DNA from: CAZYTX01 sp964650485 | Lineage (GTDB): Bacteria > RBG-13-61-14 > DATKZS01 | DNA length: 59,710 nt | Direction of reading: 5' to 3' | NCBI GenBank assembly: GCA_964650485.1 | Contig: CAZYTX010000022.1 | Span: 1 to 59,710, forward strand | In this document: piece by piece, positions 1 to 7,372 of the stretch | How the letters are laid out: every line of letters begins with the position of its first letter | How positions within the stretch are numbered: position 1 is the first letter of the stretch | Program-made: the position numbers and the translations under genes | Notes under the pieces: model-generated | Told to the model about the DNA's origin: nothing | The model's input: only the letters and a program-made list of their open reading frames with translations | Databases searched by the model: none

Positions 1-51
1 GTCTCCATCATGACCGCTATCCCCGCCCCTTTGAGCGCGCTGAGGGATTAG
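1..51 (+). CDS. possible 3' end of an upstream gene
   Basis: The first frame is open from the window edge to a TAG at 49-51 and encodes the 16-residue tail VSIMTAIPAPLSALRD. Most third positions are G or C, as in neighbouring genes, so this could be the end of a gene that begins outside the window. It is too short to identify. Frame 3 is also open, to 144, but reads less like protein. Confidence 0.2.
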   Translation, partial: VSIMTAIPAPLSALRD

Positions 52-174
52 GCGGAGGATTATGGTTGTCCGAAGCCTTTGCATCCTCTTCGTATCCGTG
101 CGATAAAAAACCTTGCTTCCATCATAGCTGTTTTGTTGAGCAATGACCTTTAAGCTAACAAAGGAGGTCTTGAG

Positions 175-216
175 ATGCCAGTGACACATCCATACCACCG
201 CGGTCTCGTCGGGTAG
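175..216 (+). CDS. 13-codon mini-ORF behind a strong Shine-Dalgarno
   Basis: A near-perfect ribosome binding site (AAAGGAGG, 160-167) stands 7 bases before an ATG that opens a 13-codon frame, MPVTHPYHRGLVG, ending in TAG. A weak promoter match (TTGCAT at 79-84, 17 bases, GATAAA at 102-107) lies upstream. It could be a leader peptide, or the relic of a gene decayed after its start. No hairpin switch or terminator is obvious before the gene at 386, which has its own promoter. The rest of 52-297 shows no other feature. Confidence 0.2.
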   Translation: MPVTHPYHRGLVG

Positions 217-297
217 GCGTGCAGCCATATTCTTTAAGAACGCGGGACGGGGAAAGACCGGGTTTTAAAGATCGCACTGAACATTCGCTTTTTTCTA

Positions 298-326
298 TTG
301 AAACGCAGCTCAAACTGACTTATATT
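298..326 (+). promoter_or_regulatory. sigma-70-type promoter
   Basis: TTGAAA at 298-303 and TATATT at 321-326 are separated by exactly 17 bases. The predicted transcription start, near 332, lies about 54 bases before the protease gene. The surrounding sequence is AT-rich compared with the flanking genes. Confidence 0.65.
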
Positions 327-385
327 TAAGCTTGATGGAACATCGGTTCTTGGAAGCTTGAATTCGGTTTTTCGGAGGAATACAC

Positions 386-1081
386 ATGCTCATTTTCGAT
401 CCTTTGTACTTCATATTGATAGGGCCTGCGCTGATACTGGCCATATACGCGCAGGCCAAGGTCAAGAGGTCGGTGGGGAAGTTTAGCAAGGTGGCCACCA
501 CAAGCGGTCTCAACGGGGCTTCCGCGGCCAGGCGCATCCTGGATCACTTCGGGCTCGGGCACGTTGCGGTGGAGGAGAGCCGGGGCTGGCTCTCTGACCA
601 CTACGACCCGCGCTCGCAGGTGCTGCGTCTCAGCCACGAGGTCTACTCGCAGCCTTCCATCGCCTCGGTGGGCATCGCGGCCCACGAGGCCGGCCACGCC
701 GTCCAGCACGCCACAGGCTACGCGCTGCTCCGGTTCAGGAACGCAGTGGTGCCCACCGCGCAGATCGGCTCCTGGCTCGCCTTCCCCATGATATTCATCG
801 GGTTCATCTTCTCGTTGAAAGGGCTTGCCCTGGCCGGGTTCTTCATGTTCCTTGCCCTGGTGGTGTTCCAGGTGGTGACCCTGCCGGTGGAGCTGGACGC
901 ATCCAGGCGGGCCAAAAAGATCATAGCGGACACCGGCATCATCCAGACGGGGGAGGAAGGCAAAGGCGTCGCCGCGGTGCTGAACGCCGCGGCCCTGACC
1001 TATCTGGCCGCCACCATCACCGCACTGGCCCAACTCCTCTACTTCGCCCTCCGGCTGGGACTCCTGGGCGGAGACGATTAA
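386..1081 (+). CDS. YugP-like neutral zinc metallopeptidase (Zn_peptidase_2)
   Basis: Membrane-embedded zinc protease of the YugP/DUF2133 type, 231 residues, close to the family's usual length. The sequence shows an N-terminal membrane segment (about 5-22), the zinc-binding motif HEAGH at residues 100-104, and two or three hydrophobic segments between about 125-165 and 205-225. The usual third ligand would be in the ELDAS stretch after the second hydrophobic block. The start is fixed by CGGAGGA about 7 bases upstream. The physiological substrate of this family is not known. It follows its own promoter and stands apart from the next gene. Confidence 0.9.
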   Translation: MLIFDPLYFILIGPALILAIYAQAKVKRSVGKFSKVATTSGLNGASAARRILDHFGLGHVAVEESRGWLSDHYDPRSQVLRLSHEVYSQPSIASVGIAAHEAGHAVQHATGYALLRFRNAVVPTAQIGSWLAFPMIFIGFIFSLKGLALAGFFMFLALVVFQVVTLPVELDASRRAKKIIADTGIIQTGEEGKGVAAVLNAAALTYLAATITALAQLLYFALRLGLLGGDD

Positions 1082-1132
1082 TACAGTCATATAGTTTGCT
1101 CTTCACCAGGCGCGAAGCGTGGCGCCCTGCAT

Positions 1133-1161
1133 TTGAAGTGGGGCCGCTTTGCTAATAGAAT
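1133..1161 (+). promoter_or_regulatory. sigma-70-type promoter
   Basis: TTGAAG at 1133-1138 and TAGAAT at 1156-1161 are 17 bases apart. It would start transcription near 1168 and serve the small membrane protein and the glycosyltransferase-methyltransferase pair behind it. Confidence 0.55.
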
Positions 1162-1181
1162 ACTCTTGCCGTTTAGGTCAT

Positions 1182-1211
1182 TGCCGCCTGAGGCGGTGAG
1201 GCTTTCTTTTT
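1182..1211 (+). terminator. hairpin with T-rich tail in the leader before the small membrane protein
   Basis: CCGCC-TGA-GGCGG (1184-1196, extendable by two G-T pairs) is followed by GAGGCTTTCTTTTT. It looks like a weak intrinsic terminator, yet it lies downstream of the promoter at 1133 and only 33 bases before the start codon at 1244. It may therefore end transcripts from 386-1081, or act as a leader attenuator. Confidence 0.35.
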
Positions 1212-1243
1212 ACGAGACGGAGAAGCTCCGATCGGGGGAGGTC

Positions 1244-1450
1244 ATGGACAGGACCAGGATGTACGGCGGTCTCATATGCATCGCGGTTTTGCTTTTCGGA
1301 CTTTGGTTTGTCATAGGGGTTTTCAAGGGCAGCTACGTGGCCCTGGCCGTGCCGGTCACGGTCATCACCCTGGCCCTGCTCGGCCTGGTCTTCTGGATCG
1401 GGTATACCATCTGGAGCATCAGGGTCGAGCCGCCGCAGGAAGATGAATAA
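1244..1450 (+). CDS. small two-helix membrane protein, unknown function
   Basis: A 68-residue protein with two hydrophobic helices (about residues 8-27 and 32-57) and a short acidic tail, PPQEDE. The ATG at 1244 is chosen over the in-frame ATG at 1133 because GGGGGAG lies 3 bases upstream and because the longer form would begin upstream of the transcription start predicted from the 1133-1161 promoter. It is 15 bases upstream of the glycosyltransferase and probably co-transcribed. I do not recognise a family. Confidence 0.6.
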   Translation: MDRTRMYGGLICIAVLLFGLWFVIGVFKGSYVALAVPVTVITLALLGLVFWIGYTIWSIRVEPPQEDE

Positions 1451-1465
1451 CAGTCCCGGGATGAA

Positions 1466-2749
1466 ATGAAAATATGCGTGACCAGCTACCGCGGCAACAT
1501 GTACAGCGGGGGCCAGGGCATATACCTCTATCACCTCACCCGGGAGCTTGCCGGTCTGGGCCACGAGGTCACCGTGCTGGTGGGCCCGCCCTACCCCGCG
1601 GACATGCCCTGGGCACGGGTGATTAAGCTCCCCAACCAGAACTTTTACGCGGTAAAAAAGGACTGGCTTCCGAGGCCCGATCCCCTGGAGATATTCCATC
1701 CCATCAATTTCTTCGAGTTCGCAGCCAGCAGGGCGTGGGTGTTCCCGGAGATGCACGCCTTTTCCATGCGGGCCTACAACAAGCTGGCCGAGCTTTTTCG
1801 GAGGGGCGAGCGGTTCGACCTTATCCACGACAACCAGTGCCTGGGGTGGGGTCACCTGCTCATGAAGGGCCTGGGCATGCCGGTGGTGGCATCCATCCAC
1901 CACCCCCTGGGCATGGACCGGGCCGCGGACATCGAGCAGGCCCAGGGGTTTGTTGACCGGGTGCGCAGGATAGTGTTCTACCCCTTTGTCATGAACTCGG
2001 TGGTGGCCCGGCACATGGACCTGTGGATGTCCGGCTCGAAAGACTCGGCCGAGCAGGTGGCCAGCTCCTTTGGCCTGGACCGCGAGAAGATGCGGGTGGT
2101 ATACGACGGGGTGGACGAGTCGGTGTTCAACCTGGGCCATGGTGTGGCAAAGGTCCCGGGCAGGCTGATATTCGTGGGCAACACCGAGGACCGGAAAAAG
2201 GGGATACTCTACCTCATGCAGGCCCTTTCCATGCTCGATGGCAAGGTGAGCCTCACAGTGGTTGACGGCTGCTCGAAGTGGAAGTTCTTTGCCCACCAGT
2301 TGATGGAGAGGTACGGGCTGCACCAAAGGGTGGACTTTTTAGCGAGGATTACCCCCGAGCGGCTGGCGGACGAGTACAGGAAGTCCGAGGTTGCGGTGGT
2401 GCCCTCGGTGTACGAAGGCTTCGGTCTGCCCGCTGCCGAGGCCATGGCCTGCGGGGTGCCGGTGGTGGCCAGCGACGGTGGCGCCCTGCCCGAGGTGGTG
2501 GGAAACAGCGGCGACGGGGTGCTGGTCCCGGCCAAGGACTCGAAAGCCCTGGCCGCGGCCATCAGGAGACTGCTCGATGATCCCGGGCTCAGGAAAAAGA
2601 TGGGCCAGCGCGGACACAAAAGGGTGATGGATAACTTCACCTGGAAAAAAATGGCCATTGGCACGGCAGAGGTCTACAGGGAAGCCGTGGACCGGACCTG
2701 CCTGCCGCGCCAGGCACGGCGCAGGCGGGGCCGGCATGCTCACCGTTGA
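1466..2749 (+). CDS. GT4 family glycosyltransferase
   Basis: Retaining glycosyltransferase of the GT-B fold that transfers a sugar from a nucleotide donor; 427 residues. The N-terminal Rossmann half begins ICVTSYRGNMYSGGQGIY, with the glycine-rich acceptor-side loop of GT4 enzymes. The C-terminal half contains the sugar-nucleotide motif EGFGLPAAEAMACG, the E-x7-E signature of GT4. No membrane segment or signal is seen, so it is probably cytoplasmic or peripheral. The last 14 bases overlap the methyltransferase start. The pairing suggests synthesis and modification of a cell-surface glycan or glycolipid; donor and acceptor cannot be read from the sequence. Confidence 0.9.
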   Translation: MKICVTSYRGNMYSGGQGIYLYHLTRELAGLGHEVTVLVGPPYPADMPWARVIKLPNQNFYAVKKDWLPRPDPLEIFHPINFFEFAASRAWVFPEMHAFSMRAYNKLAELFRRGERFDLIHDNQCLGWGHLLMKGLGMPVVASIHHPLGMDRAADIEQAQGFVDRVRRIVFYPFVMNSVVARHMDLWMSGSKDSAEQVASSFGLDREKMRVVYDGVDESVFNLGHGVAKVPGRLIFVGNTEDRKKGILYLMQALSMLDGKVSLTVVDGCSKWKFFAHQLMERYGLHQRVDFLARITPERLADEYRKSEVAVVPSVYEGFGLPAAEAMACGVPVVASDGGALPEVVGNSGDGVLVPAKDSKALAAAIRRLLDDPGLRKKMGQRGHKRVMDNFTWKKMAIGTAEVYREAVDRTCLPRQARRRRGRHAHR

Positions 2750-3455
2750 CTTCGACCTCCTGGGAGTGAGGCCCGGGCTCTTGCTGCTCGATGCCGGGTG
2801 CGGAGGAGGCCGCCACTCCTACGAGGCCCTGCGACGGGGCGCCAGGGTGGTGGCCATGGACTACGACCTTGATGAATGCAAGACCGTGGTGTACTCCTTC
2901 TCCTCCGCGGAGAGGGAAAAAGCGCGCGAGAACGGAAGGTGGAACATGGTGAGGGGGGACGTGCTGTGTCTTCCCTTTGCAAGAGAGAGCGTTGACCGCA
3001 TAATATGCGCCGAGGTATGCGAGCACCTGCACGAGGACCTCAAAGTGCTCCGGGGCATGACGGACGCGTTGAAGCCCGGCGGGAGGATAGTCGTCACCGT
3101 GCCCACGGCCTTTTCCGAGGCTGTAAACGGCTGGATCGAGCCCTTCTACTTCCGGAACCCGGGCGGCCACGTGCGCATATTCACGCCCCGTGAGATGGAG
3201 GCCAAAATAAGGGCCGCTGGCCTGAAGATTTACGCGGTAAGGCACGCGCACGGGTTCCACACCCCCTACTGGATACTGCGGTGCGCCTTCGGGCTCGATG
3301 ACCCCGAGCATCTTCTATCCAGGAGTTACAAGAGGTTTCTGGACATGGCCATGCGCTCCGGGTTCATGAGCGCGGTGGAGAAGAGGGTGGCAAACCGGGT
3401 CTGCCCCAAGAGCATAATCTTCTACGCCTGGAAGCCCCTGTCAGGTATTGCATAG
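2736..3455 (+). CDS. class I SAM-dependent methyltransferase
   Basis: 239 residues with the class I methyltransferase core: motif I LLDAGCGGGRHSYEA near residue 17, the acidic ribose-binding residue in AMDYD, and motif post-I VRGDVLCLPFA followed by EVCEHL. This is the Methyltransf_11 pattern. The ATG at 2736 lets the protein begin just before motif I and overlaps the glycosyltransferase end by 14 bases; an in-frame ATG at 2658 would add 26 residues of unlikely sequence. It probably methylates the product of, or a lipid or sugar handled by, the adjacent glycosyltransferase (inference from position). Confidence 0.85.
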   Translation: MLTVDFDLLGVRPGLLLLDAGCGGGRHSYEALRRGARVVAMDYDLDECKTVVYSFSSAEREKARENGRWNMVRGDVLCLPFARESVDRIICAEVCEHLHEDLKVLRGMTDALKPGGRIVVTVPTAFSEAVNGWIEPFYFRNPGGHVRIFTPREMEAKIRAAGLKIYAVRHAHGFHTPYWILRCAFGLDDPEHLLSRSYKRFLDMAMRSGFMSAVEKRVANRVCPKSIIFYAWKPLSGIA

Positions 3456-3553
3456 CCTTGGTGCATGTATCACGCACGCTGCCTTGTTAAACCGGGAGGA
3501 TATGGTTTAATAAAGAGGTGACTTTAAGCCTTTGAATGCTGGCGGAGGATGTG

Positions 3554-4456
3554 ATGAGCGGCAAAGCAAAAAAGGGCTCAAACAAAAAAGAGCTGGTGTT
3601 GGGTCTTCCCAAGGGCAGCCTGCAGGATTCCACCTTCGAGCTCTTCAAAAAGGCCGGCTGGAACATCCGCGCCGGGGAGCGCTCCCTCACCCCTTCGGTG
3701 GACGACCCCGAGCTCTCATGCCTCCTTATAAGGGCCCAGGAGATGGCGGGCTACGTGGAGACCGGTGTGCTGGATGCCGGCCTTACCGGCAGGGACTGGG
3801 TGATCGAACAGGGGGCCAAGGTGCGCGAGGTCTGCTCGCTGTCCTACTCCAAGTCCAGCTTCCGCAAGGTGCGCTGGGTGGTGGCCGTTCCCGAGGGCAG
3901 CCCGGTGAAGAAGGTCTCTGACCTGGCTGACAAGCGCATAGCAACCGAGGCGGTGAACATGACCAGGCGCTTCTTGAAAAAGCACGACGTGAAGGCCCAG
4001 GTCGAGTTCAGTTGGGGGGCCACCGAGATCAAGCCGCCGCTTCTGGCCGACGCCATCGTCGAGCTTACCGAGACCGGCTCGTCCCTCACGGCCAACCACC
4101 TGCGCATCCTGGAGACGGTGATGGAGTCGGAGACCGTGCTTATCGCCAACCGCGACGCTTACAGGAACGCCTGGAAGAAGAAGAAGACCGACACCCTGGC
4201 ACTCATGCTCCAGGGGGCCCTGCTTGCCGGCAGGAAGGTGGGCCTGAAGATGAACGTGCCAAGCGCCAGGATGGACAAGGTGCTGGGAATACTCCCTTCC
4301 TTGCAGAGCCCCACCGTGTCCAGCCACTCGGACCCGGAGTGGATGTCGGTGGAGGTGGTGATCGAGGAGGGCCAGGTGCGCGAGCTCCTTCCCAGGCTCA
4401 AGGAAGGGGGCGCCACCGGCATCATCGAGTATCCCTTGAACAAGGTGATCCCCTAG
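3554..4456 (+). CDS. hisG: ATP phosphoribosyltransferase, long form
   Basis: First enzyme of histidine biosynthesis, joining ATP and PRPP to phosphoribosyl-ATP. About 300 residues is the length of long-form HisG, whose C-terminal ACT-like domain binds histidine. Recognisable stretches are LGLPKGSLQDST at the N-terminus, TGVLDAGLTGRDW, the region around IATEAVNMTRRF, and the regulatory domain beginning near SLQSPTVSS. Long HisG works without HisZ. GGAGGA four bases upstream supports the ATG at 3554 over that at 3536. No other his gene is in the window, so the pathway is dispersed. A weak promoter match (TTGTTA at 3484, TTTAAT at 3506) precedes it. Confidence 0.95.
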   Translation: MSGKAKKGSNKKELVLGLPKGSLQDSTFELFKKAGWNIRAGERSLTPSVDDPELSCLLIRAQEMAGYVETGVLDAGLTGRDWVIEQGAKVREVCSLSYSKSSFRKVRWVVAVPEGSPVKKVSDLADKRIATEAVNMTRRFLKKHDVKAQVEFSWGATEIKPPLLADAIVELTETGSSLTANHLRILETVMESETVLIANRDAYRNAWKKKKTDTLALMLQGALLAGRKVGLKMNVPSARMDKVLGILPSLQSPTVSSHSDPEWMSVEVVIEEGQVRELLPRLKEGGATGIIEYPLNKVIP

Positions 4457-4469
4457 ATCATACTCTGCC

Positions 4470-6221
4470 ATGAGCGGAGAACGTCCACCAAGCCCGCGCC
4501 CCGCACCAGGGGCTTCAAACATCCTGTACCTTTTCGTGTTCCTGCTGCTCTCGCTGCTTCTCACCTGGCCCGTGGCCACAAGGCCGTTCGACTACGTGAT
4601 CTCGGAGTTCATGGACGTGTCCACGGCCTTTTACAACTTCCTCTGGTTCCACCACTCCATTTTCGTGTTCCATACCTCTCCCTGGACCAACCCTTTGCTC
4701 GACTACCCATTCGGCTACTCCATGGCCTTTTATCCCATGTGGATACCTTACGACATACTGGGGCTGCCCTTCATCATGGCCCTGGACGCCCAGGGCATGC
4801 CCCTGGCCTTCAACTTCGCCACCCTGATCTCCACTCTCGCGTGCGGCTTCTGCGCCTTTTTGCTGGTGCGCCACCTCACCAGGGACCCGGCCGCGGCCTT
4901 GGTGGCCGGCGCGGCCCTGGCCTTCTGCCCTTTCCGCTTGTGGAACCTCACCAGGATACACGTGTCCTGCCTCGAGCTTTTGGCAATAAGCTTCTATTTC
5001 TTCCTTAGACTCGCAAGGGAGAGCGGCCGCGGCCCCCTGGTCGGCTTTATCATATCCGCCTCCTTGCTGGTCTACACCTCTCCGCCTTACACCGCGGACA
5101 TGGCAATGGCCCTGGCAATAGCGCTCGTTTTCCTGGCCGTCATTGAGAAGGACAAGGTGCTCACCAGGGCGACGGCAAAAAGGGTCATTACCGCGGGAGC
5201 GGCCATCGTGGTGGTCTGCTCGCCCTTCCTGGTGAGGGCCGGCATCGAGGTTTTCACCATGGAAGGCGCGGTCCAGCCGGAGGAGGTCCGGGCGCCTTTC
5301 TCCGCGAACCTTGCCGGGTTCGTGCTGCCCGGCTCGAACCTGAGATCGTTTTCGTTTTTGTGTCCCGGCGGCGGGCCGCATTCCGCCTGGGTATCCAGGG
5401 AGCACGGCATTTTCGGCTACGAGGTGTTCCTGGGCTATTCTGTGCTGACGCTTGCCCTTTTGGGCGTGGTCTTTCGGAGGCGCCAGGCCAGGCTGTGGCT
5501 GATACTGGCCGCGCTGTTCATGTTGATGTCCCTGGGGCCGGTGCTGCACGCCGGGCCGGTGAGCTTTGACTTATCTATGCCTTACGAGTGGATGGCTTCA
5601 GTGCTGCCGTGGCTCAGGCTGGAGCGCAGTCCTGTCCGGCACCTGGGAGTGGCCATGGTGTGCCTCATCGCGCTTTCGGGCATGGGGCTCGCGGCTGCCA
5701 GGCAGAGGCTTCAGGGCTTTAGAAGGACCGGGCTGACTTTGGTTGCCCTGGCCGCGGTGCTGCTCGAGTTCAACCAGGCCCCCCTTGACCTTTCCCGCAT
5801 ACCCGTGCCCGCCTTTGTAAAAGAGCTGAGGGACGACCCCGCTCCAGGGGCCGTGCTCGACCTGCCGCTCATCTCGGAAATAAGGAGGCTCGCGGGATAC
5901 TACCACATGCACCACATGAGGCCCCTGGCATACCAGCCCACGGCCAAGGGCCATGACCCCAGCTTCAGCACCACTGCCATCTACCGCTGCCTCCAGCACC
6001 CGGGCCAGTGGCTCGACATGACAAGCGGACGGAAAAAAGAGTGTGTGAACGACCTTCAAGTCGAGTACAAGAGGAGGAAAATACGATATGTAGTCGTGTT
6101 CCCCAGGTTCATGGATAAAAAAGACCTTGCGGCGGCAACCGATATCCTGCCCCGGCTGGGGCCTCACAAACTTATAAAGGACAGCGAACTGTACAAGGTC
6201 TACAGGTACGAGCAGTGGTAG
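4470..6221 (+). CDS. polytopic membrane protein, probable GT-C-type glycosyltransferase
   Basis: 583 residues with about ten to twelve hydrophobic segments, starting at about residue 18, and a soluble C-terminal portion of roughly 120 residues. The layout, with an acidic residue in the first large extracytoplasmic loop (SEFMDVSTAFYN), resembles GT-C enzymes that use polyprenyl-phosphate sugars. I cannot assign a substrate. It lies 13 bases after hisG without an obvious terminator, so it may share that transcript, although a functional link is not apparent. Confidence 0.65.
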   Translation: MSGERPPSPRPAPGASNILYLFVFLLLSLLLTWPVATRPFDYVISEFMDVSTAFYNFLWFHHSIFVFHTSPWTNPLLDYPFGYSMAFYPMWIPYDILGLPFIMALDAQGMPLAFNFATLISTLACGFCAFLLVRHLTRDPAAALVAGAALAFCPFRLWNLTRIHVSCLELLAISFYFFLRLARESGRGPLVGFIISASLLVYTSPPYTADMAMALAIALVFLAVIEKDKVLTRATAKRVITAGAAIVVVCSPFLVRAGIEVFTMEGAVQPEEVRAPFSANLAGFVLPGSNLRSFSFLCPGGGPHSAWVSREHGIFGYEVFLGYSVLTLALLGVVFRRRQARLWLILAALFMLMSLGPVLHAGPVSFDLSMPYEWMASVLPWLRLERSPVRHLGVAMVCLIALSGMGLAAARQRLQGFRRTGLTLVALAAVLLEFNQAPLDLSRIPVPAFVKELRDDPAPGAVLDLPLISEIRRLAGYYHMHHMRPLAYQPTAKGHDPSFSTTAIYRCLQHPGQWLDMTSGRKKECVNDLQVEYKRRKIRYVVVFPRFMDKKDLAAATDILPRLGPHKLIKDSELYKVYRYEQW

Positions 6222-6228
6222 GTCCTAT

Positions 6229-6278
6229 TGTGGGAGAGGGCTTCCGCCCTCGATCACGCCCGGAAGGGCGCTCCCACA
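6229..6278. repeat. REPIN-like palindrome: two inverted REP sequences
   Basis: Outer arms TGTGGGAG (6229-6236) and CTCCCACA (6271-6278) enclose two hairpins, AGGGC-TTCC-GCCCT (6237-6250) and CGCCC-GGAA-GGGCG (6257-6270). Each half reads GTGGGAG, hairpin, GATC, in opposite orientation. That is the layout of REP doublets mobilised by RAYT (TnpA-REP) transposases. It lies between the convergent genes ending at 6221 and 6320 and may also terminate both transcripts. Confidence 0.7.
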
Positions 6279-6319
6279 TATGCGTCCCATAAAATAGACG
6301 TGACATGACACTAGTAGCC

Positions 6320-7372
6320 TCAAGCAGCATAGTTGTCCTGGAGACACTTTATTATGTGATAGATTTTTTCCGCCTGGGGAACAGTAAGGGTTTTACATCC
6401 GCACGAGGGTGTTATCACGATTTTTTTGCTCAGCATATCCTTGTCAATCCCTGCCCGGGCCATGTTGTCTATCCACTGATTGAGCTTTTCAAGCATGGAC
6501 CCCTCGTCCTCGTGGTCTATCTCCGCGGAGGTGGGAGCTATGCCCACGGCGAACCATCCCCCCCTCTGCATGAACTCGTTAGCCTGCTCCGGGTATATGC
6601 CCACGGTGTCACCGTACTCGTAGGCGTCGAAGTTGATCACGTCCAGGTGAGCCTCCATCACCAGGCCCCAGTCTGTGTTCCCGCAGCAGTGGGTCCCCAC
6701 CAGCGCGCCCGCGGCTTTCAATGGCTCGATCACCTGGTTCAGCCGGTCAATGACCTCGTCCCTGGAGACGGTGAGCATGGCCGTGGACCCGTATGCGGAC
6801 AGCATGGGCTCATCGAGAAAGTAGAGCACCTGCTCGGTGAAGGGCTCGAGCATCCTCACCTGCCACAGCCCCTTCAGGTAGAGCAGCTTCATGCACACGT
6901 CGGCCCATGTGGGGTGATATAATATGGCCCGGCCGTCCTGGTCAGTGATGGAGAACCCGAAGGAGAAGGGGCCTATAAGCTGGGCCTTGGTCACGGGCGG
7001 TTTCTTGTCCATGGTTTTCAGTCTCTCGACAAAAGCGTATATCCCCTCGGCGTAGTCCCTGGACAGTGCAAAGGGCTCGAGGTCCCCTCCCTGCTCCGCT
7101 GCCAGGGCCTTCTCGTAAAACCCGGCCAGCTCGGCCTCGCCCGCTACGGTGTCAACGTAAACCGAGCCCTTCTCAGGCTGGTGCCGCACCCCGGGCAGGC
7201 CCTCGACCGGCTGCACCTCCATCTTCTCGGTGTAGCGCAGTGTCATGAGCTGGGGCCAGTGCGGGCAGCAGGGCGCGTTCTCGAACACCAGGTCCAGCCC
7301 GGTCTCCATGTCCGTGTGCGGGAGGCTGCCGATGGCCGTGGCCATCCCCGGAAAAAGCCCGTTCTTGTTCAT
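6320..7372 (-). CDS. MetE C-terminal-like / UroD-fold zinc-dependent methyltransferase-like protein
   Basis: 350 residues of the cobalamin-independent methionine synthase (C-terminal domain)/UROD superfamily, a TIM barrel. Evidence: the N-terminal GMATAIGSLPHTD, typical of this family; GTHCCGNTDW at residues 226-235, matching the His-x-Cys zinc site of MetE; and TPSCGCKTL near the C-terminus, matching MetE's third zinc ligand region. It lacks the N-terminal half of true MetE (about 750 residues). Such short proteins may move methyl groups in corrinoid-linked pathways; the substrate is unknown. AAGGAG stands 7 bases before the ATG. It overlaps the preceding membrane protein by 4 bases (ATGA) and closes the minus-strand operon. 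Confidence 0.8.
   Translation of the reverse strand: MNKNGLFPGMATAIGSLPHTDMETGLDLVFENAPCCPHWPQLMTLRYTEKMEVQPVEGLPGVRHQPEKGSVYVDTVAGEAELAGFYEKALAAEQGGDLEPFALSRDYAEGIYAFVERLKTMDKKPPVTKAQLIGPFSFGFSITDQDGRAILYHPTWADVCMKLLYLKGLWQVRMLEPFTEQVLYFLDEPMLSAYGSTAMLTVSRDEVIDRLNQVIEPLKAAGALVGTHCCGNTDWGLVMEAHLDVINFDAYEYGDTVGIYPEQANEFMQRGGWFAVGIAPTSAEIDHEDEGSMLEKLNQWIDNMARAGIDKDMLSKKIVITPSCGCKTLTVPQAEKIYHIIKCLQDNYAA

Noticed and set aside
175..240. Pyrrolysine read-through of the TAG at 214-216
   Set aside because: Only six further codons follow before TAA, and no pyl gene is in view.
326..1090. 254-codon frame on the minus strand
   Set aside because: It lies over the YugP-like gene, has low-complexity GHP-rich sequence and no ribosome binding site; a shadow of GC-rich coding DNA.
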